A stretch of 55,755 bases of DNA from Myxococcaceae bacterium (GCA_019694595.1 JAIBBQ010000021.1:1-55755), one strand, 5' to 3'. Shown: positions 18,130-27,928, counted from the first letter of the stretch. Made by a program: numbers and translations. The notes: generated by a model from the letters alone, not told the origin.

Positions 18130-19164
18130 CTACGGCACGGTGAAGCTGAACACCGGCCGGCCGTCGCCTGCGCCGCCGAAGTCTTCCCAGTCCGGGTCGG
18201 AAGGCACGAAGACGCCGCAGAGGCCCACGGTGTTGCCGTTGAAGCGGGCTTCCACCTCGAAGGGCACGGCCTTCACGCTCGTGGTGCAGTTCTCGTAGTG
18301 GTCGACGCGCACGTTGTAGACGCCCTTGGGCGCGGTCATCAGGCCGCCGGCCGGGTAGATGACGTTCTCGATGTCCACCCCGTCGGCCGCGCAGCCGGCC
18401 TCGGAGTCGAGGTCCAGGCTGCCTACCGCGCCGCAGGTCGACGGATCCAGCGGGTCGTTGTTCGGGTCGCCGTAATAGATCTCGCAGGTGCCGCCGTCGG
18501 GCAGCGGCTCGTCGACGTGGAGGTCCACGTCCTCGCCGGTGTTCCAGCGCAGCGTCACCTGCACCGGGCCGCCCGAGCCGTTGAGCACGCAGGTTCCCTG
18601 CTGGCACTGGAAGCCTTCCATGCAGGTGGTGCTGCACGGCTGACCGCCGTCCTGGGGCGCGCAGGAGCCGCGGCCAGTCCACACCAGGCCGCCGTCGGGA
18701 ATCGAGAAGCCGCCGCCCGCGCCGCCGCCGGTGCCGCCACTCCCGCCACCGGTGCCGCTGCCGCCGCCGGTGCCGCTCCCGCCACCGCTGCCGCTGCCGC
18801 CGCCCGAGCCACCGTCGGGCGCGACGACGCAGGTGTTGAAGGCCGCGTGGCAGATCTTCCCGCCGGTGCAGTCGCCGTTGCTCACGCACTCCACGCACTG
18901 CGCCGCCGAGCCCGCCCCCAGGCACTTGGGCGTCTGGCCGGAGCAGCCTTCGGTCGCGGTGCAGGTGACGCACTGGGTGCCGTTGCACACCGGCGTGGCC
19001 CCGCCGCAGCTCACCGAGCACCCGCTGCCACCGCCGGAGCCCATCGTGGTGCCGCCGCCGCTGCTGCCGGATCCACCGCCGCTGCCCGAGCCTCCGCCGC
19101 CCTTGCCTCCACACGCCGAGGCGAGCGCCAGCAGGGCACAGAGGGGGAGGGTCAATCGGACCAT
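18130..19164 (-). CDS. Gly-linker lipoprotein with DUF2135-like domain
   Basis: 344 aa, ATG 19164 with GGAG upstream. Lipobox ASAC at Cys18, then a Gly/Ser linker. A Cys-rich module (about 43-110, pairs such as CVTC, CSGQ, CVECVSNGDC) is followed by a second long Gly/Ser/Thr linker and another Cys-rich patch. The C-terminal domain from about residue 195 reads VTLRWNTGEDVDLHVDEP ... DIENVIYP ... GVYNVRVDHYENC, close to the DUF2135 (YfaP-like) beta-sandwich. It is probably displayed on the outer membrane. Its role is unknown, and it shares its modular style with the Cys-rich lipoprotein at 49042. Confidence 0.82.
   Translation of the reverse strand: MVRLTLPLCALLALASACGGKGGGGSGSGGGSGSSGGGTTMGSGGGSGCSVSCGGATPVCNGTQCVTCTATEGCSGQTPKCLGAGSAAQCVECVSNGDCTGGKICHAAFNTCVVAPDGGSGGGSGSGGGSGTGGGSGTGGGSGGTGGGAGGGFSIPDGGLVWTGRGSCAPQDGGQPCSTTCMEGFQCQQGTCVLNGSGGPVQVTLRWNTGEDVDLHVDEPLPDGGTCEIYYGDPNNDPLDPSTCGAVGSLDLDSEAGCAADGVDIENVIYPAGGLMTAPKGVYNVRVDHYENCTTSVKAVPFEVEARFNGNTVGLCGVFVPSDPDWEDFGGAGDGRPVFSFTVP
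18715..18815. repeat. GC-only simple repeat encoding the Gly/Ser/Thr linker
   Basis: About 100 bp of degenerate 6- to 12-bp units (GCCGCCGGT, GCCGCTCCC and similar) encode the linker of the 18130-19164 lipoprotein. It is likely length-variable between strains. Confidence 0.6.
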
Positions 19165-19389
19165 GGGGAACTCCAGGGACGGCGCGGAAGGAGGCGGGGT
19201 GCGCATTGCAACCACAACACCAGAGGGATCACCAGCGCACATCCCGGGGTTGGCGAGGCGAAGGCGTCCACTGCAGAGGACAGTGGAAACGCTCCCGCGC
19301 ACGCACCGATGCCAAGGAACTCTGCATTTCTTCGGTTCCGCGAATCTGATGCCTTGAGTTTTTCCGTCGCGGCTGGTTCACCCCCGGCC

Positions 19390-21648
19390 ATGCGCGTCGT
19401 CTGTCTCGGCGGTGGTCCGGCGGGCCTGTACTTCGGCCTGCTGCTCAAGAAGGCCTGGCCCAAGGCGTCCATCACCGTCTTCGAGAAGAACAAGGCCGAC
19501 GACACCTTCGGCTGGGGCGTCGTCTTCTCCCGCGAGACCCTGGGCAACCTCGAGGAAGCCGACCCCGAGAGCTACCGCGCCATCGAGGCCGCCTTCGTCG
19601 ACTGGGACGACATCGACACCTTCGTCGGCGAGCGCAAGGTGACCTCCACCGGCCACGGCTTCTGCGGGCTGTCGCGCCGCAAGCTGCTGGTGCTGCTCCA
19701 GGCCCGCTGCCGCGAGGTCGGCGTGGAGCTCGTCTTCCAGAAGGACGCCACCGAGGCCGACGCCAAGGGCGCCGACCTGGTCATCGGCTGCGACGGGGTG
19801 CACAGCCCGCTGCGCACGCTGCACGCGAGCACCTTCCAGCCCACCATCGACGAGCGCCAGTGCCGCTTCAGCTGGCTCGGCACCACGCTGCCGCTCACCG
19901 CCTTCACCTTCATCTTCCAGGAGACGCCCTTCGGCCTCTTCCAGGTGCACGCCTACCCGTTCGAGGACGGCACCTCGACCTTCATCGTCGAGTGCCACCA
20001 GGACGTGTGGAAGAAGGCCGGCCTCGACCAGATGAGCGAGGCGCAGTCGGTCGCCTTCCTCGAAGGCGTCTTCGCGCCCCACCTCAAGGGCCACCGGCTG
20101 CTCGCCAACAAGTCCATCTGGCGGCGCTTCCCCACCATCCGCTGCGCGCAGTGGCGCAAGGGCCGCCTGGTGCTCATGGGCGACGCGGTGCACACCGCAC
20201 ACTTCTCCATCGGCTCCGGCACCAAGCTGGCGATGGAAGACGCCATCAGCCTGGCGAACCACCTGGTGGAGCGCGGCGAAGGGGGCATCGACGCCGCCAT
20301 CGACGCCTACGTCGACGAGCGCCGCAACGAGGTGGCGCGGCTGCAGCGCGCCGCGCAGACCAGCCTCGAGTGGTTCGAGCACAGCGCGCGCTACCTGACG
20401 CAGACGCCGCTCGAGCTCACCTTCAACCTCCTCACCCGCTCGCGCCGCATCACCTGGAACAACCTGCGCCAGCGCGACGGCGCCCTGGTGAAGCAGGTCG
20501 ACGAGGCCTACGCCGCGCGCCACGGCAGCGCGCGCAAGTCCGACGGCAGCGCCCCGCCGCCGCTCTTCGCGCCGTACACCGTGCGCGGGGTGACCTTGCC
20601 CAACCGCATCGTCGTCTCGCCGATGTGCCAGTACAGCGCCGACGACGGCGTGGTGAACGACTGGCACCTGACCCACCTCGGCGCGCGTGCGGTGGGCGGC
20701 GCCGGCCTCGTCTTCACCGAGATGACCGACGTCACCGCCCAGGGCCGCATCACGCCCGGCTGCGCGGGGCTGTGGAACGACGCCCAGGAAGCCGCGTGGA
20801 AGCGGGTGGTGGACTTCGTGCACCAGCGCTCGTCGGCCAAGGTCGGCATCCAGCTCGCGCACGCCGGCCGCAAGGCGAGCTGCTCGCGCCCGTGGGAAGG
20901 CGACGCTCCGCTCACCGCCGCGCAGGGCGCGTGGGAGACCCTGGGGCCCACCGCCACCCCGTACACCGCGGGCGGCCCCGCGCCGCGTGCGATGCAGGCC
21001 AAGGACTTCGCCGAGCTGACGCAGGCCTTCGCGCAGGCCGCGGTGCGCGCGCGGCGCGCCGGCTTCGACGTCGTCGAGCTGCACCTCGCCCACGGCTACC
21101 TGCTCTCGAGCTTCCTCTCGCCGCTGTCCAACACCCGCACCGACGAGTACGGCGGCACGCTGCAGAACCGGCTGCGCTTCCCGCTCCAGGTGGTGGACGC
21201 GGTGCGCGCGCAGTGGTCGGGCCCGCTCTTCGCCCGCATCTCGGCCGACGACTGGCTGGGCGAGCGCGGCTTCACCGTGACCGACGCCATCGAGGTGGCC
21301 AAGGCGCTCAAGGCCCACGGCGTCGACGTGGTCGACGTGTCCACCGGCGGCAACGTGCCGGAGTCGAAGCCCGACTACGGCCGCATGTACCAGGTGCCCC
21401 ACGCCGAGGCGGTGCGCTTCGGCGCCGAGGTGCCGGTGATGACGGTGGGCGGCATCGCGGGCGCCGACCACGCCAACACCATTCTCGCCGCCGGCCGCGC
21501 CGACCTCGTCGCCATGGCGCGGCCCCACCTGTCCGACCCGTCGCTCACCGCGCGGCACGCCCAGGACGAAGGGGTCGACTGCACGCGCTGGCCCGAGCCG
21601 TACCTGATGGTGAAGCCCAAGCCGGCCCGGCCCGCGCGGCGGGACTGA
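19390..21648 (+). CDS. Bifunctional salicylyl-/2-aminobenzoyl-CoA hydroxylase-reductase type flavoenzyme
   Basis: 752-aa fusion. Residues 1-380 are a group-A FAD monooxygenase: GGGPAG at 7-12, CDGVHSPLR (134-142) and MGDAVHTAHFSIGSGTKLA (263-281). Residues from about 391 are an Old-Yellow-Enzyme reductase of the YqjM type: LPNRIVVSPMCQYSA with Cys413, IQLAHAGRK, AHGYLLSSFLSPLSN and the DEYGG loop. This architecture matches 2-aminobenzoyl-CoA monooxygenase/reductase and the salicylyl-CoA 5-hydroxylase annotated in many proteobacteria, which hydroxylate and then reduce aromatic CoA thioesters. No CoA ligase or ring-cleavage gene is in the window, so it stands alone. The ATG at 19390 gives the canonical FAD start. 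Confidence 0.88.
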   Translation: MRVVCLGGGPAGLYFGLLLKKAWPKASITVFEKNKADDTFGWGVVFSRETLGNLEEADPESYRAIEAAFVDWDDIDTFVGERKVTSTGHGFCGLSRRKLLVLLQARCREVGVELVFQKDATEADAKGADLVIGCDGVHSPLRTLHASTFQPTIDERQCRFSWLGTTLPLTAFTFIFQETPFGLFQVHAYPFEDGTSTFIVECHQDVWKKAGLDQMSEAQSVAFLEGVFAPHLKGHRLLANKSIWRRFPTIRCAQWRKGRLVLMGDAVHTAHFSIGSGTKLAMEDAISLANHLVERGEGGIDAAIDAYVDERRNEVARLQRAAQTSLEWFEHSARYLTQTPLELTFNLLTRSRRITWNNLRQRDGALVKQVDEAYAARHGSARKSDGSAPPPLFAPYTVRGVTLPNRIVVSPMCQYSADDGVVNDWHLTHLGARAVGGAGLVFTEMTDVTAQGRITPGCAGLWNDAQEAAWKRVVDFVHQRSSAKVGIQLAHAGRKASCSRPWEGDAPLTAAQGAWETLGPTATPYTAGGPAPRAMQAKDFAELTQAFAQAAVRARRAGFDVVELHLAHGYLLSSFLSPLSNTRTDEYGGTLQNRLRFPLQVVDAVRAQWSGPLFARISADDWLGERGFTVTDAIEVAKALKAHGVDVVDVSTGGNVPESKPDYGRMYQVPHAEAVRFGAEVPVMTVGGIAGADHANTILAAGRADLVAMARPHLSDPSLTARHAQDEGVDCTRWPEPYLMVKPKPARPARRD

Positions 21649-21657
21649 AGAGGACCT

Positions 21658-21867
21658 TCAGGGCTCGGCGGGGGCGGCCTTCTGGAGCAGGGCGTCGGTG
21701 CGCTTCACCGTGTCCTCTTCCATGCCCTTCGCCTTCTCGCGCACGCCGTCGAGCGTCTGCTTGGGGGCCGACTTCTCGGTGTTGCCGGGGGTCGAGTTGT
21801 AGATCTGCTTGTAGGCCAGGAAGCCCAGGGCCCCCACGGCGAGAATTCCGAAGAGCAGTCGTCCCAT
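21658..21867 (-). CDS. Small single-pass membrane protein (69 aa)
   Basis: 69 aa. One membrane helix at about 4-19 (LLFGILAVGALGFLAY), then a charged, helical tail (about 35-65) with KQTLDGVREKAKGMEEDT. The gene is convergent with the flavoenzyme gene, separated by 9 bp, and divergent from the copper-monooxygenase lipoprotein. The family is not recognised. Support comes from the compact reading, the membrane helix directly after the ATG, and the lack of any competing gene here. Confidence 0.6.
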   Translation of the reverse strand: MGRLLFGILAVGALGFLAYKQIYNSTPGNTEKSAPKQTLDGVREKAKGMEEDTVKRTDALLQKAAPAEP

Positions 21868-21982
21868 GGCGCCGGAGTCTGGCACGACTGGACCCCAGAA
21901 AGCCGGAAGCGGAGCTCGCCGCGCACCGGTCGAGCTCCGCCATCCGTGCGACGGCGGGCCAAGAGCCCGCGCCGACTTGGTG

Positions 21983-21996
21983 TCTCTCTCTCTCTC
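21983..21996. repeat. (TC)7 dinucleotide microsatellite
   Basis: Seven tandem TC units lie in the 232-bp divergent gap between the 21867 and 22100 gene starts, about 105 bp before the latter. Such repeats are rare in very GC-rich genomes and can vary in length. Confidence 0.7.
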
Positions 21997-22022
21997 GTCT
22001 GGATTGTCGTGGCCCGCGCCCT

Positions 22023-22038
22023 CAGGGGATTTCCCCTG
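22023..22038. promoter_or_regulatory. Palindrome CAGGGGA-TT-TCCCCTG (candidate operator)
   Basis: A perfect 7+2+7 inverted repeat lies 61 bp upstream of the ATG at 22100, followed by TGCACTGCA, a second small palindrome. No clear promoter hexamers flank it. It is a candidate repressor site for the copper-monooxygenase lipoprotein gene. Confidence 0.4.
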
Positions 22039-22099
22039 CACTGCAAAGAGTCCTGACGCCGCTGCGCCGTTCGCCCGCACCGGGGGTAAGAAGGGGCAC

Positions 22100-23410
22100 A
22101 TGTTCCGCGCCCACGTCTCCACCACCGCGCTGCTCCTCGCCGCGGCCTGCGGCTCCACCACGCCGGCGAGCGACCCCGGCCCCACCTGGACCAAGGACGT
22201 GCAGCCTCTGGTGCAGGCCAAGTGCGGCGCGTCGTGCCACGTGGCGGGCGGCATCGCGCCCTTCACCCTGACCACCCGCGACGACGTGGTGCGCATGGGC
22301 GATGCGGTGAAGGCCGCCACCTCGACCCGGCGCATGCCGCCGTACCTCGCCGCCAGCGGCTGCGCGCAGTACGCGAACGACCTCTCGCTGACCGACGCGC
22401 AGATTTCCACCCTGGCCAAGTGGCTCGACGCCGGCGCCCCCGAAGGCAACCCCGCCGACGCCCCCGCGGCCTCCGCCCCCCAGGCGCTCGGCCTGCCCAA
22501 GGTCGACCGCTCGCTGTCGATGCCGGTGCCGTACGTGCCGCAGCGCTCGCCCGACGACTACCGCTGCTTCGTGCTCGACTGGGCGGGAGACACCACCACC
22601 TACGTCACCGGCTTCAACGTGCGCCCGGGCAACCAGAGCACCGTGCACCACGTCATCGCCTTCCTCATTCCCCCGGAGAAGGTCGCCGAGGTGCGCGCGC
22701 TCGACGCCGCCGAGCCGGGCGAAGGCTACACGTGCTTCGGCGGCGCGCTGCGCAGCGGCCAGTCGTCGTGGCTCGGCGCCTGGGCGCCCGGCGGCGAAGG
22801 CGGCATGTTCCCGCCCGGCACCGGCCTGCCGGTGAAGCCGGGCAGCGCGGTGGTGCTGCAGGTCCACTACAACGTGCGGGAGTCCAACCCCCGCGCCGAC
22901 CAGAGCGTGGTGGACCTCGCGCTCGCGCCCACCGTGGAGCACCCCGCGGTGCTGCAGCCGTTCACCAACCCGTCGTGGGTGAACAGCGACGCGATGAAGA
23001 TTCCCGCGTACTCCACCGACACCTCGTACACCTTCTCGGTGGACCTGGTGCCGTACCTGGGCGCGCTCACCAACGGCGTGCTGCCGTCGAACCAGCCCAT
23101 CCGCGTGCACTCCGCGACGCTCCACCAGCACCTGCTCGGCAAGTCCGCCAAGCTGTCCATCGTGCGCGGCGCCGGCGAGGACTGCCTGCTCGACATTCCC
23201 CGCTGGGACTTCCACTGGCAGCGCAACTACGCCTTCACCCAGGCGAAGCTCCTGCGCCCGGGCGACCAGCTGAAGATCACCTGCAGTTGGGACAACAGCG
23301 CCGCCGCGCAGCCGCTCGTCGACGGCGTCCGCGCCCAGCCGCGCGACGTGACCTGGGGCGAAGGCACCGCCGACGAGATGTGCCTCGGCGTGGTGTTCCT
23401 CTCGCAGTAG
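22100..23410 (+). CDS. Copper type II monooxygenase-like lipoprotein with N-terminal heme motif
   Basis: 436 aa, AAGGGG ribosome site before ATG 22100, lipobox AAAC with Cys17. Residues 30-115 form a small cytochrome-like domain with CGASCH (42-47), a CX3CH spacing instead of CXXCH, then GGIAPFTL and MPPY. The rest resembles peptidylglycine/dopamine-beta monooxygenases: His183-His184 (VHHV), His256 (QVHYN), HQH at 342-344 and DEMC with Met427 near the end, the expected CuH and CuM ligands. Such enzymes hydroxylate C-H bonds using O2 and an electron donor; the heme domain may replace ascorbate. The substrate is unknown. It converges with the kinase gene, 3 bp apart. Confidence 0.82.
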   Translation: MFRAHVSTTALLLAAACGSTTPASDPGPTWTKDVQPLVQAKCGASCHVAGGIAPFTLTTRDDVVRMGDAVKAATSTRRMPPYLAASGCAQYANDLSLTDAQISTLAKWLDAGAPEGNPADAPAASAPQALGLPKVDRSLSMPVPYVPQRSPDDYRCFVLDWAGDTTTYVTGFNVRPGNQSTVHHVIAFLIPPEKVAEVRALDAAEPGEGYTCFGGALRSGQSSWLGAWAPGGEGGMFPPGTGLPVKPGSAVVLQVHYNVRESNPRADQSVVDLALAPTVEHPAVLQPFTNPSWVNSDAMKIPAYSTDTSYTFSVDLVPYLGALTNGVLPSNQPIRVHSATLHQHLLGKSAKLSIVRGAGEDCLLDIPRWDFHWQRNYAFTQAKLLRPGDQLKITCSWDNSAAAQPLVDGVRAQPRDVTWGEGTADEMCLGVVFLSQ

Positions 23411-23413
23411 CCG

Positions 23414-25075
<1,662 letters not shown>

Positions 25076-25111
25076 GGAAGGGTGAGGCGCCCGGCGCCAC
25101 CTTCAAGGTTC

Positions 25112-25130
25112 CACCTCGCGCTTCGAGGTG
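25112..25130. repeat. Inverted repeat CACCTCG-N5-CGAGGTG
   Basis: Perfect 7-bp arms around CGCTT in the divergent gap between the kinase (start 25075) and glutathione peroxidase (start 25164). The arms match the palindrome at 1243-1254. It is a possible operator, or chance in GC-rich DNA. Confidence 0.3.
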
Positions 25131-25163
25131 ACGCCGCAGCGGCCCGCGGTTAGACCTCGCGCC

Positions 25164-25697
25164 ATGCTCGCTGCCGCCACCCTCTCCCTCATCCTCACCG
25201 GAGCCCCCATGAGCCTCTACGACATCGGCGTGAAGACCATCGACGGCAAGGACACCACCCTCGCGGCCTACAAGGGCAAGGCGCTGCTCATCGTCAACAC
25301 CGCGAGCGAGTGCGGCTACACCCCGCAGTACAAGGGGCTCGAGGCGCTCTACCAGGCGTACAAGGCCAAGGGCCTCGAGGTGCTCGCCTTCCCGTCGAAC
25401 GACTTCGGCGGCCAGGAGCCCGGCACCAACGCGGACATCAAGAAGTTCTGCGAGCTCAAGTACAAGACGACCTTCCCGCTCTTCGACAAGGTGAAGGTGA
25501 AGGAGCCGGGCGCGCACCCGCTCTACGCCTACCTCCAGGGCCTGAAGGACAACGGCGGCGCGGTGAAGTGGAACTTCAACAAGTTCCTCGTCACCCGCGA
25601 CGGCCAGGTGGTGGCGCACTTCGACTCCAAGGTGGAGCCGGAGTCGAAGGAGCTCACCTCGAAGCTCGACGCCGCGCTTTCCGCCAAGGCGCCGTAG
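25164..25697 (+). CDS. Glutathione peroxidase family protein, probably exported
   Basis: 177 aa from ATG 25164; ATG 25209 is an internal alternative that would remove the hydrophobic leader MLAAATLSLILTGAP. The leader suggests export. Catalytic tetrad as in cysteine-type peroxidases: Cys50 (NTASECGYTPQY), Gln84 (GGQEPG), Trp136-Asn137 (VKWNFNKFLV). Resolving Cys96 lies in KKFCELKY, as in thioredoxin-dependent enzymes. It reduces hydrogen peroxide or lipid peroxides, more likely with thioredoxin-type donors than glutathione. The next gene starts 25 bp downstream on the same strand, so the two are probably co-transcribed. Confidence 0.9.
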   Translation: MLAAATLSLILTGAPMSLYDIGVKTIDGKDTTLAAYKGKALLIVNTASECGYTPQYKGLEALYQAYKAKGLEVLAFPSNDFGGQEPGTNADIKKFCELKYKTTFPLFDKVKVKEPGAHPLYAYLQGLKDNGGAVKWNFNKFLVTRDGQVVAHFDSKVEPESKELTSKLDAALSAKAP

Positions 25698-25722
25698 AGC
25701 CTGCGCGGTATGGTGCGCGGCC

Positions 25723-26535
25723 ATGTTCGCGCTCCTCTCGCTCGCCCTCGCCGCCGCGCCCGCGGTGCCGCCACCGCCGGCCGCTCCTCCTCCCGAGAAG
25801 GACGCGGTCGAGCCGGGCAAGCTCACCGTGCTGACCGACGGCAAGCAGCACTACCTCGCCTTCGACCCCCAGGGCGCCTACCAGGGCCCGGCGTACTACG
25901 GCGACGCGAAGAGCCTCTGGCGCATCCGCTCCTACGGCGGCGGCGCGTCGGGCACCGAGCAGTTCAACATGGTGCTGTGGGACCCGCGCGTCGACCGGCG
26001 CAACGGCGCGCCCAGCTTCGACTTCAAGGACGGCAAGTACTCCGTCACCTGCGGCGACAAGACCACCGACCTGGTGAAGGCCAGCGAGGCCGAGCACAAC
26101 GACCTGCGCACCAAGGCGAACTTCTACAAGCCCCGGTGGACGCGCAGGCCGTACCGCCTCGCGCGCGACGACGCCGGCACGTACTACTTCGTCGACTGCT
26201 TCCGCGACGAGCGGGGCGGCGACTGCAAGGTCGACGGGCGCGACTGGCGGCTGTGGGTCGGCCAGCGCGGCAAGCTCAAGCTGCAGGCGATGAAGAACGT
26301 GGTGAACGACTCGGTGGGGGAGATCTTCTCCTCGGTGGCCGGCGACATGCGCATGGTCATCAACGCCAACGAGCCCACGCCTTCGGACTCGCCGCGGCAG
26401 TACAAGTGGGTCAGCGGCAAGAGCGAGAAGAAGCTCACCGTGGTGCCCATCGAGGACAACGCGGTGATGGTCTACACCTCGCTCGGCGTCTACGACCGCG
26501 AGCGGCTGGGCACGCCCTGCGACGACCTGATGTGA
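25723..26535 (+). CDS. Exported hypothetical protein
   Basis: 270 aa. N-terminal signal peptide (FALLSLALAAAPA, then a Pro-rich linker). The mature part is beta-rich with many aromatic residues (YLAFDPQGAYQGPAYYGD, LWRIRSYGG, VLWDPRVDRR) and two Cys close together, DCFRDERGGDC, which may form a disulfide, plus single Cys near 110 and at the C-terminal PCDDLM. I do not recognise the family. It follows glutathione peroxidase by 25 bp and may be a periplasmic protein of the same transcript. It is convergent with the short-chain dehydrogenase gene, 7 bp apart. Confidence 0.72.
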   Translation: MFALLSLALAAAPAVPPPPAAPPPEKDAVEPGKLTVLTDGKQHYLAFDPQGAYQGPAYYGDAKSLWRIRSYGGGASGTEQFNMVLWDPRVDRRNGAPSFDFKDGKYSVTCGDKTTDLVKASEAEHNDLRTKANFYKPRWTRRPYRLARDDAGTYYFVDCFRDERGGDCKVDGRDWRLWVGQRGKLKLQAMKNVVNDSVGEIFSSVAGDMRMVINANEPTPSDSPRQYKWVSGKSEKKLTVVPIEDNAVMVYTSLGVYDRERLGTPCDDLM

Positions 26536-26542
26536 GGCGCCT

Positions 26543-27349
26543 TCAGCCGGGCAAGGGCGTCACGCCCACGCGCTGGCAGCTGAGCAGGTAGAACTTCGCG
26601 CACAGCGCGTCGTCCTGGGCGACGCGCGAGGCCCCCATCTCCCGCTGGGCCGCGTAGTAGAGGCCGGTCTGCCCTTCGAGCTCGGGGGCGGTGGCGCAGA
26701 ACACGCTGGTCTTGGCCCCGTCGGCCAGGCTCGCTCCCGCCATCGCGCTGAAGCCCGTGCGCAGGAGCTTGGTGTTGATGACGCCCGGGTGCAGCGCGTA
26801 CGTGGTCACCGTGCTCGACGGCCCCAGCCGGCGCGCCAGCTCCCGGGTGAAGAGCACGTTGGCGAGCTTCGACTGGGCGTAAGCGGTGTACCCGTCGAAG
26901 TGGCCCGAGAGGTCGAGGTCGTCGAGCGCCACCGTGCCCCGCGAGTGGGCGATGGAGCTCACGTTCACCACCCGCGCGCGCGCCGCCTTCCGCAGCCGCG
27001 GGAGCAGCAGGTGGGTGAGCAGCACGGGGGCGTCGTGGTTCACCGCGAGGGTGAGCTCGCGACCGTCGGCGGTCGTCTTGCGCTCGTGCAAGAAGACGCC
27101 GGCGTTGTTGATCAGCACCGCGAGCGTGCCTTCTTCGCGTTCCACCTGGGCCGCGAGGCTGCGCACCTGGGCGAGGTCAGCGAGATCGGCCCACACTGGC
27201 ACCGCGCCCTTCACCTGCGCCGCCGCCGTGCGGGCCTTCGCCTCGCTGCGGCCGTGCACCAGCACGGTCGCGCCCAGGGAAGAGAGCTGCCGGGCGGTCT
27301 CGAGGCCGATGCCGTCGGTCGCTCCGGTGACGAGGTTCAACGTGCGCAT
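26543..27349 (-). CDS. Short-chain dehydrogenase/reductase
   Basis: 268 aa from ATG 27349; a GTG three codons earlier is less likely. Rossmann motif TGATDGIG at about 8-15, NNAG at about 83-86, catalytic Ser in NVSSIAHS (about 131) and YAQSK (Tyr about 155, Lys about 159). The layout and LHPGVINTKLLR resemble retinol-dehydrogenase-like and related classical NADP(H) SDRs. The substrate is unknown. Cytoplasmic. The gene lies 27 bp downstream of the heme lipoprotein gene on the same strand and may be co-transcribed. Confidence 0.9.
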   Translation of the reverse strand: MRTLNLVTGATDGIGLETARQLSSLGATVLVHGRSEAKARTAAAQVKGAVPVWADLADLAQVRSLAAQVEREEGTLAVLINNAGVFLHERKTTADGRELTLAVNHDAPVLLTHLLLPRLRKAARARVVNVSSIAHSRGTVALDDLDLSGHFDGYTAYAQSKLANVLFTRELARRLGPSSTVTTYALHPGVINTKLLRTGFSAMAGASLADGAKTSVFCATAPELEGQTGLYYAAQREMGASRVAQDDALCAKFYLLSCQRVGVTPLPG

Positions 27350-27376
27350 GCGGCGCACTGTAACGACGCGCTCCGG

Positions 27377-27898
27377 TCAAAGCGCGCCCTTCGACGTGAG
27401 CACGAAGTCCTGGCCCGCCCGGTGGCAGTTGCCGCACAGGTTCTGCGTGCCCCGGTAGTAGTAGCCGGTGAAGGACGGCGCGAAGCCTTCGAGGAACACC
27501 CAGGTGCCGTCCTCGCCCTTCACGTCGATGGCCACGCCGGTGAGCGTGGTGCCGGCGGCGTCGAGCAGCTCCTTCACCGCCACGCTGCCGCGCGGGTGGC
27601 TGCTCGCGCCGGCCTGGAGCGAGGCGGACAGCGCGTCGTTGACGAAGGTGCGCACCTGGCCGCTGTGTGGGCCCGCGGACGGGTGAGGCGCCGCTTCCGC
27701 GCGCCAGGCGCGGTAGCCCTGGGTCTTGAAGAACGCCACCAGGCCGGCCTCGCTGGTGTCGAGCGGCGCTCCCGCATCGAGGCGTTCGCCGGCGTCCGCA
27801 CCGCCCGCATCCCGGAGGCCTGAGTCACCGGGGCCGGGCTCCGTCGCGACGCCGCACGCGGTGAGCAGGACGACGGTCAGCTGGAGCGCGCGGGCCAT
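27377..27898 (-). CDS. Lipoprotein with C-terminal heme-c motif
   Basis: 173 aa. Signal peptide with lipobox LTAC (Cys15) and an Asp/Gly/Ala-rich linker to about residue 45. A domain of about 110 residues follows (GQVRTFVNDALSASLQ, HPRGSVAVKEL, LTGVAIDVKGEDG, WVFLEGF), ending with NLCGNCHRAG, one CXXCH heme-c site at 155-159. The segment before the heme resembles cytochrome-P460-like redox domains, but this is not certain. It is likely a membrane-tethered periplasmic electron carrier. A 30-bp gap separates it from the larger lipoprotein gene upstream on the same strand, so these genes may form one unit. Confidence 0.78.
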   Translation of the reverse strand: MARALQLTVVLLTACGVATEPGPGDSGLRDAGGADAGERLDAGAPLDTSEAGLVAFFKTQGYRAWRAEAAPHPSAGPHSGQVRTFVNDALSASLQAGASSHPRGSVAVKELLDAAGTTLTGVAIDVKGEDGTWVFLEGFAPSFTGYYYRGTQNLCGNCHRAGQDFVLTSKGAL

Positions 27899-27928
27899 GT
27901 CGTTCCTACGCAGCAGGGCCGCGTCGGG

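Noticed and set aside
18715-18815. Tandem repeats resembling a CRISPR or minisatellite
   Set aside because: Units are short, degenerate, have no spacers and keep the reading frame of a Gly/Ser linker. No cas genes are present.
19165-19389. A gene extension upstream of the flavoenzyme (open frame continues from 17302)
   Set aside because: The upstream part is an antisense shadow of the amidase and lipoprotein genes. The FAD motif begins right after the ATG at 19390.
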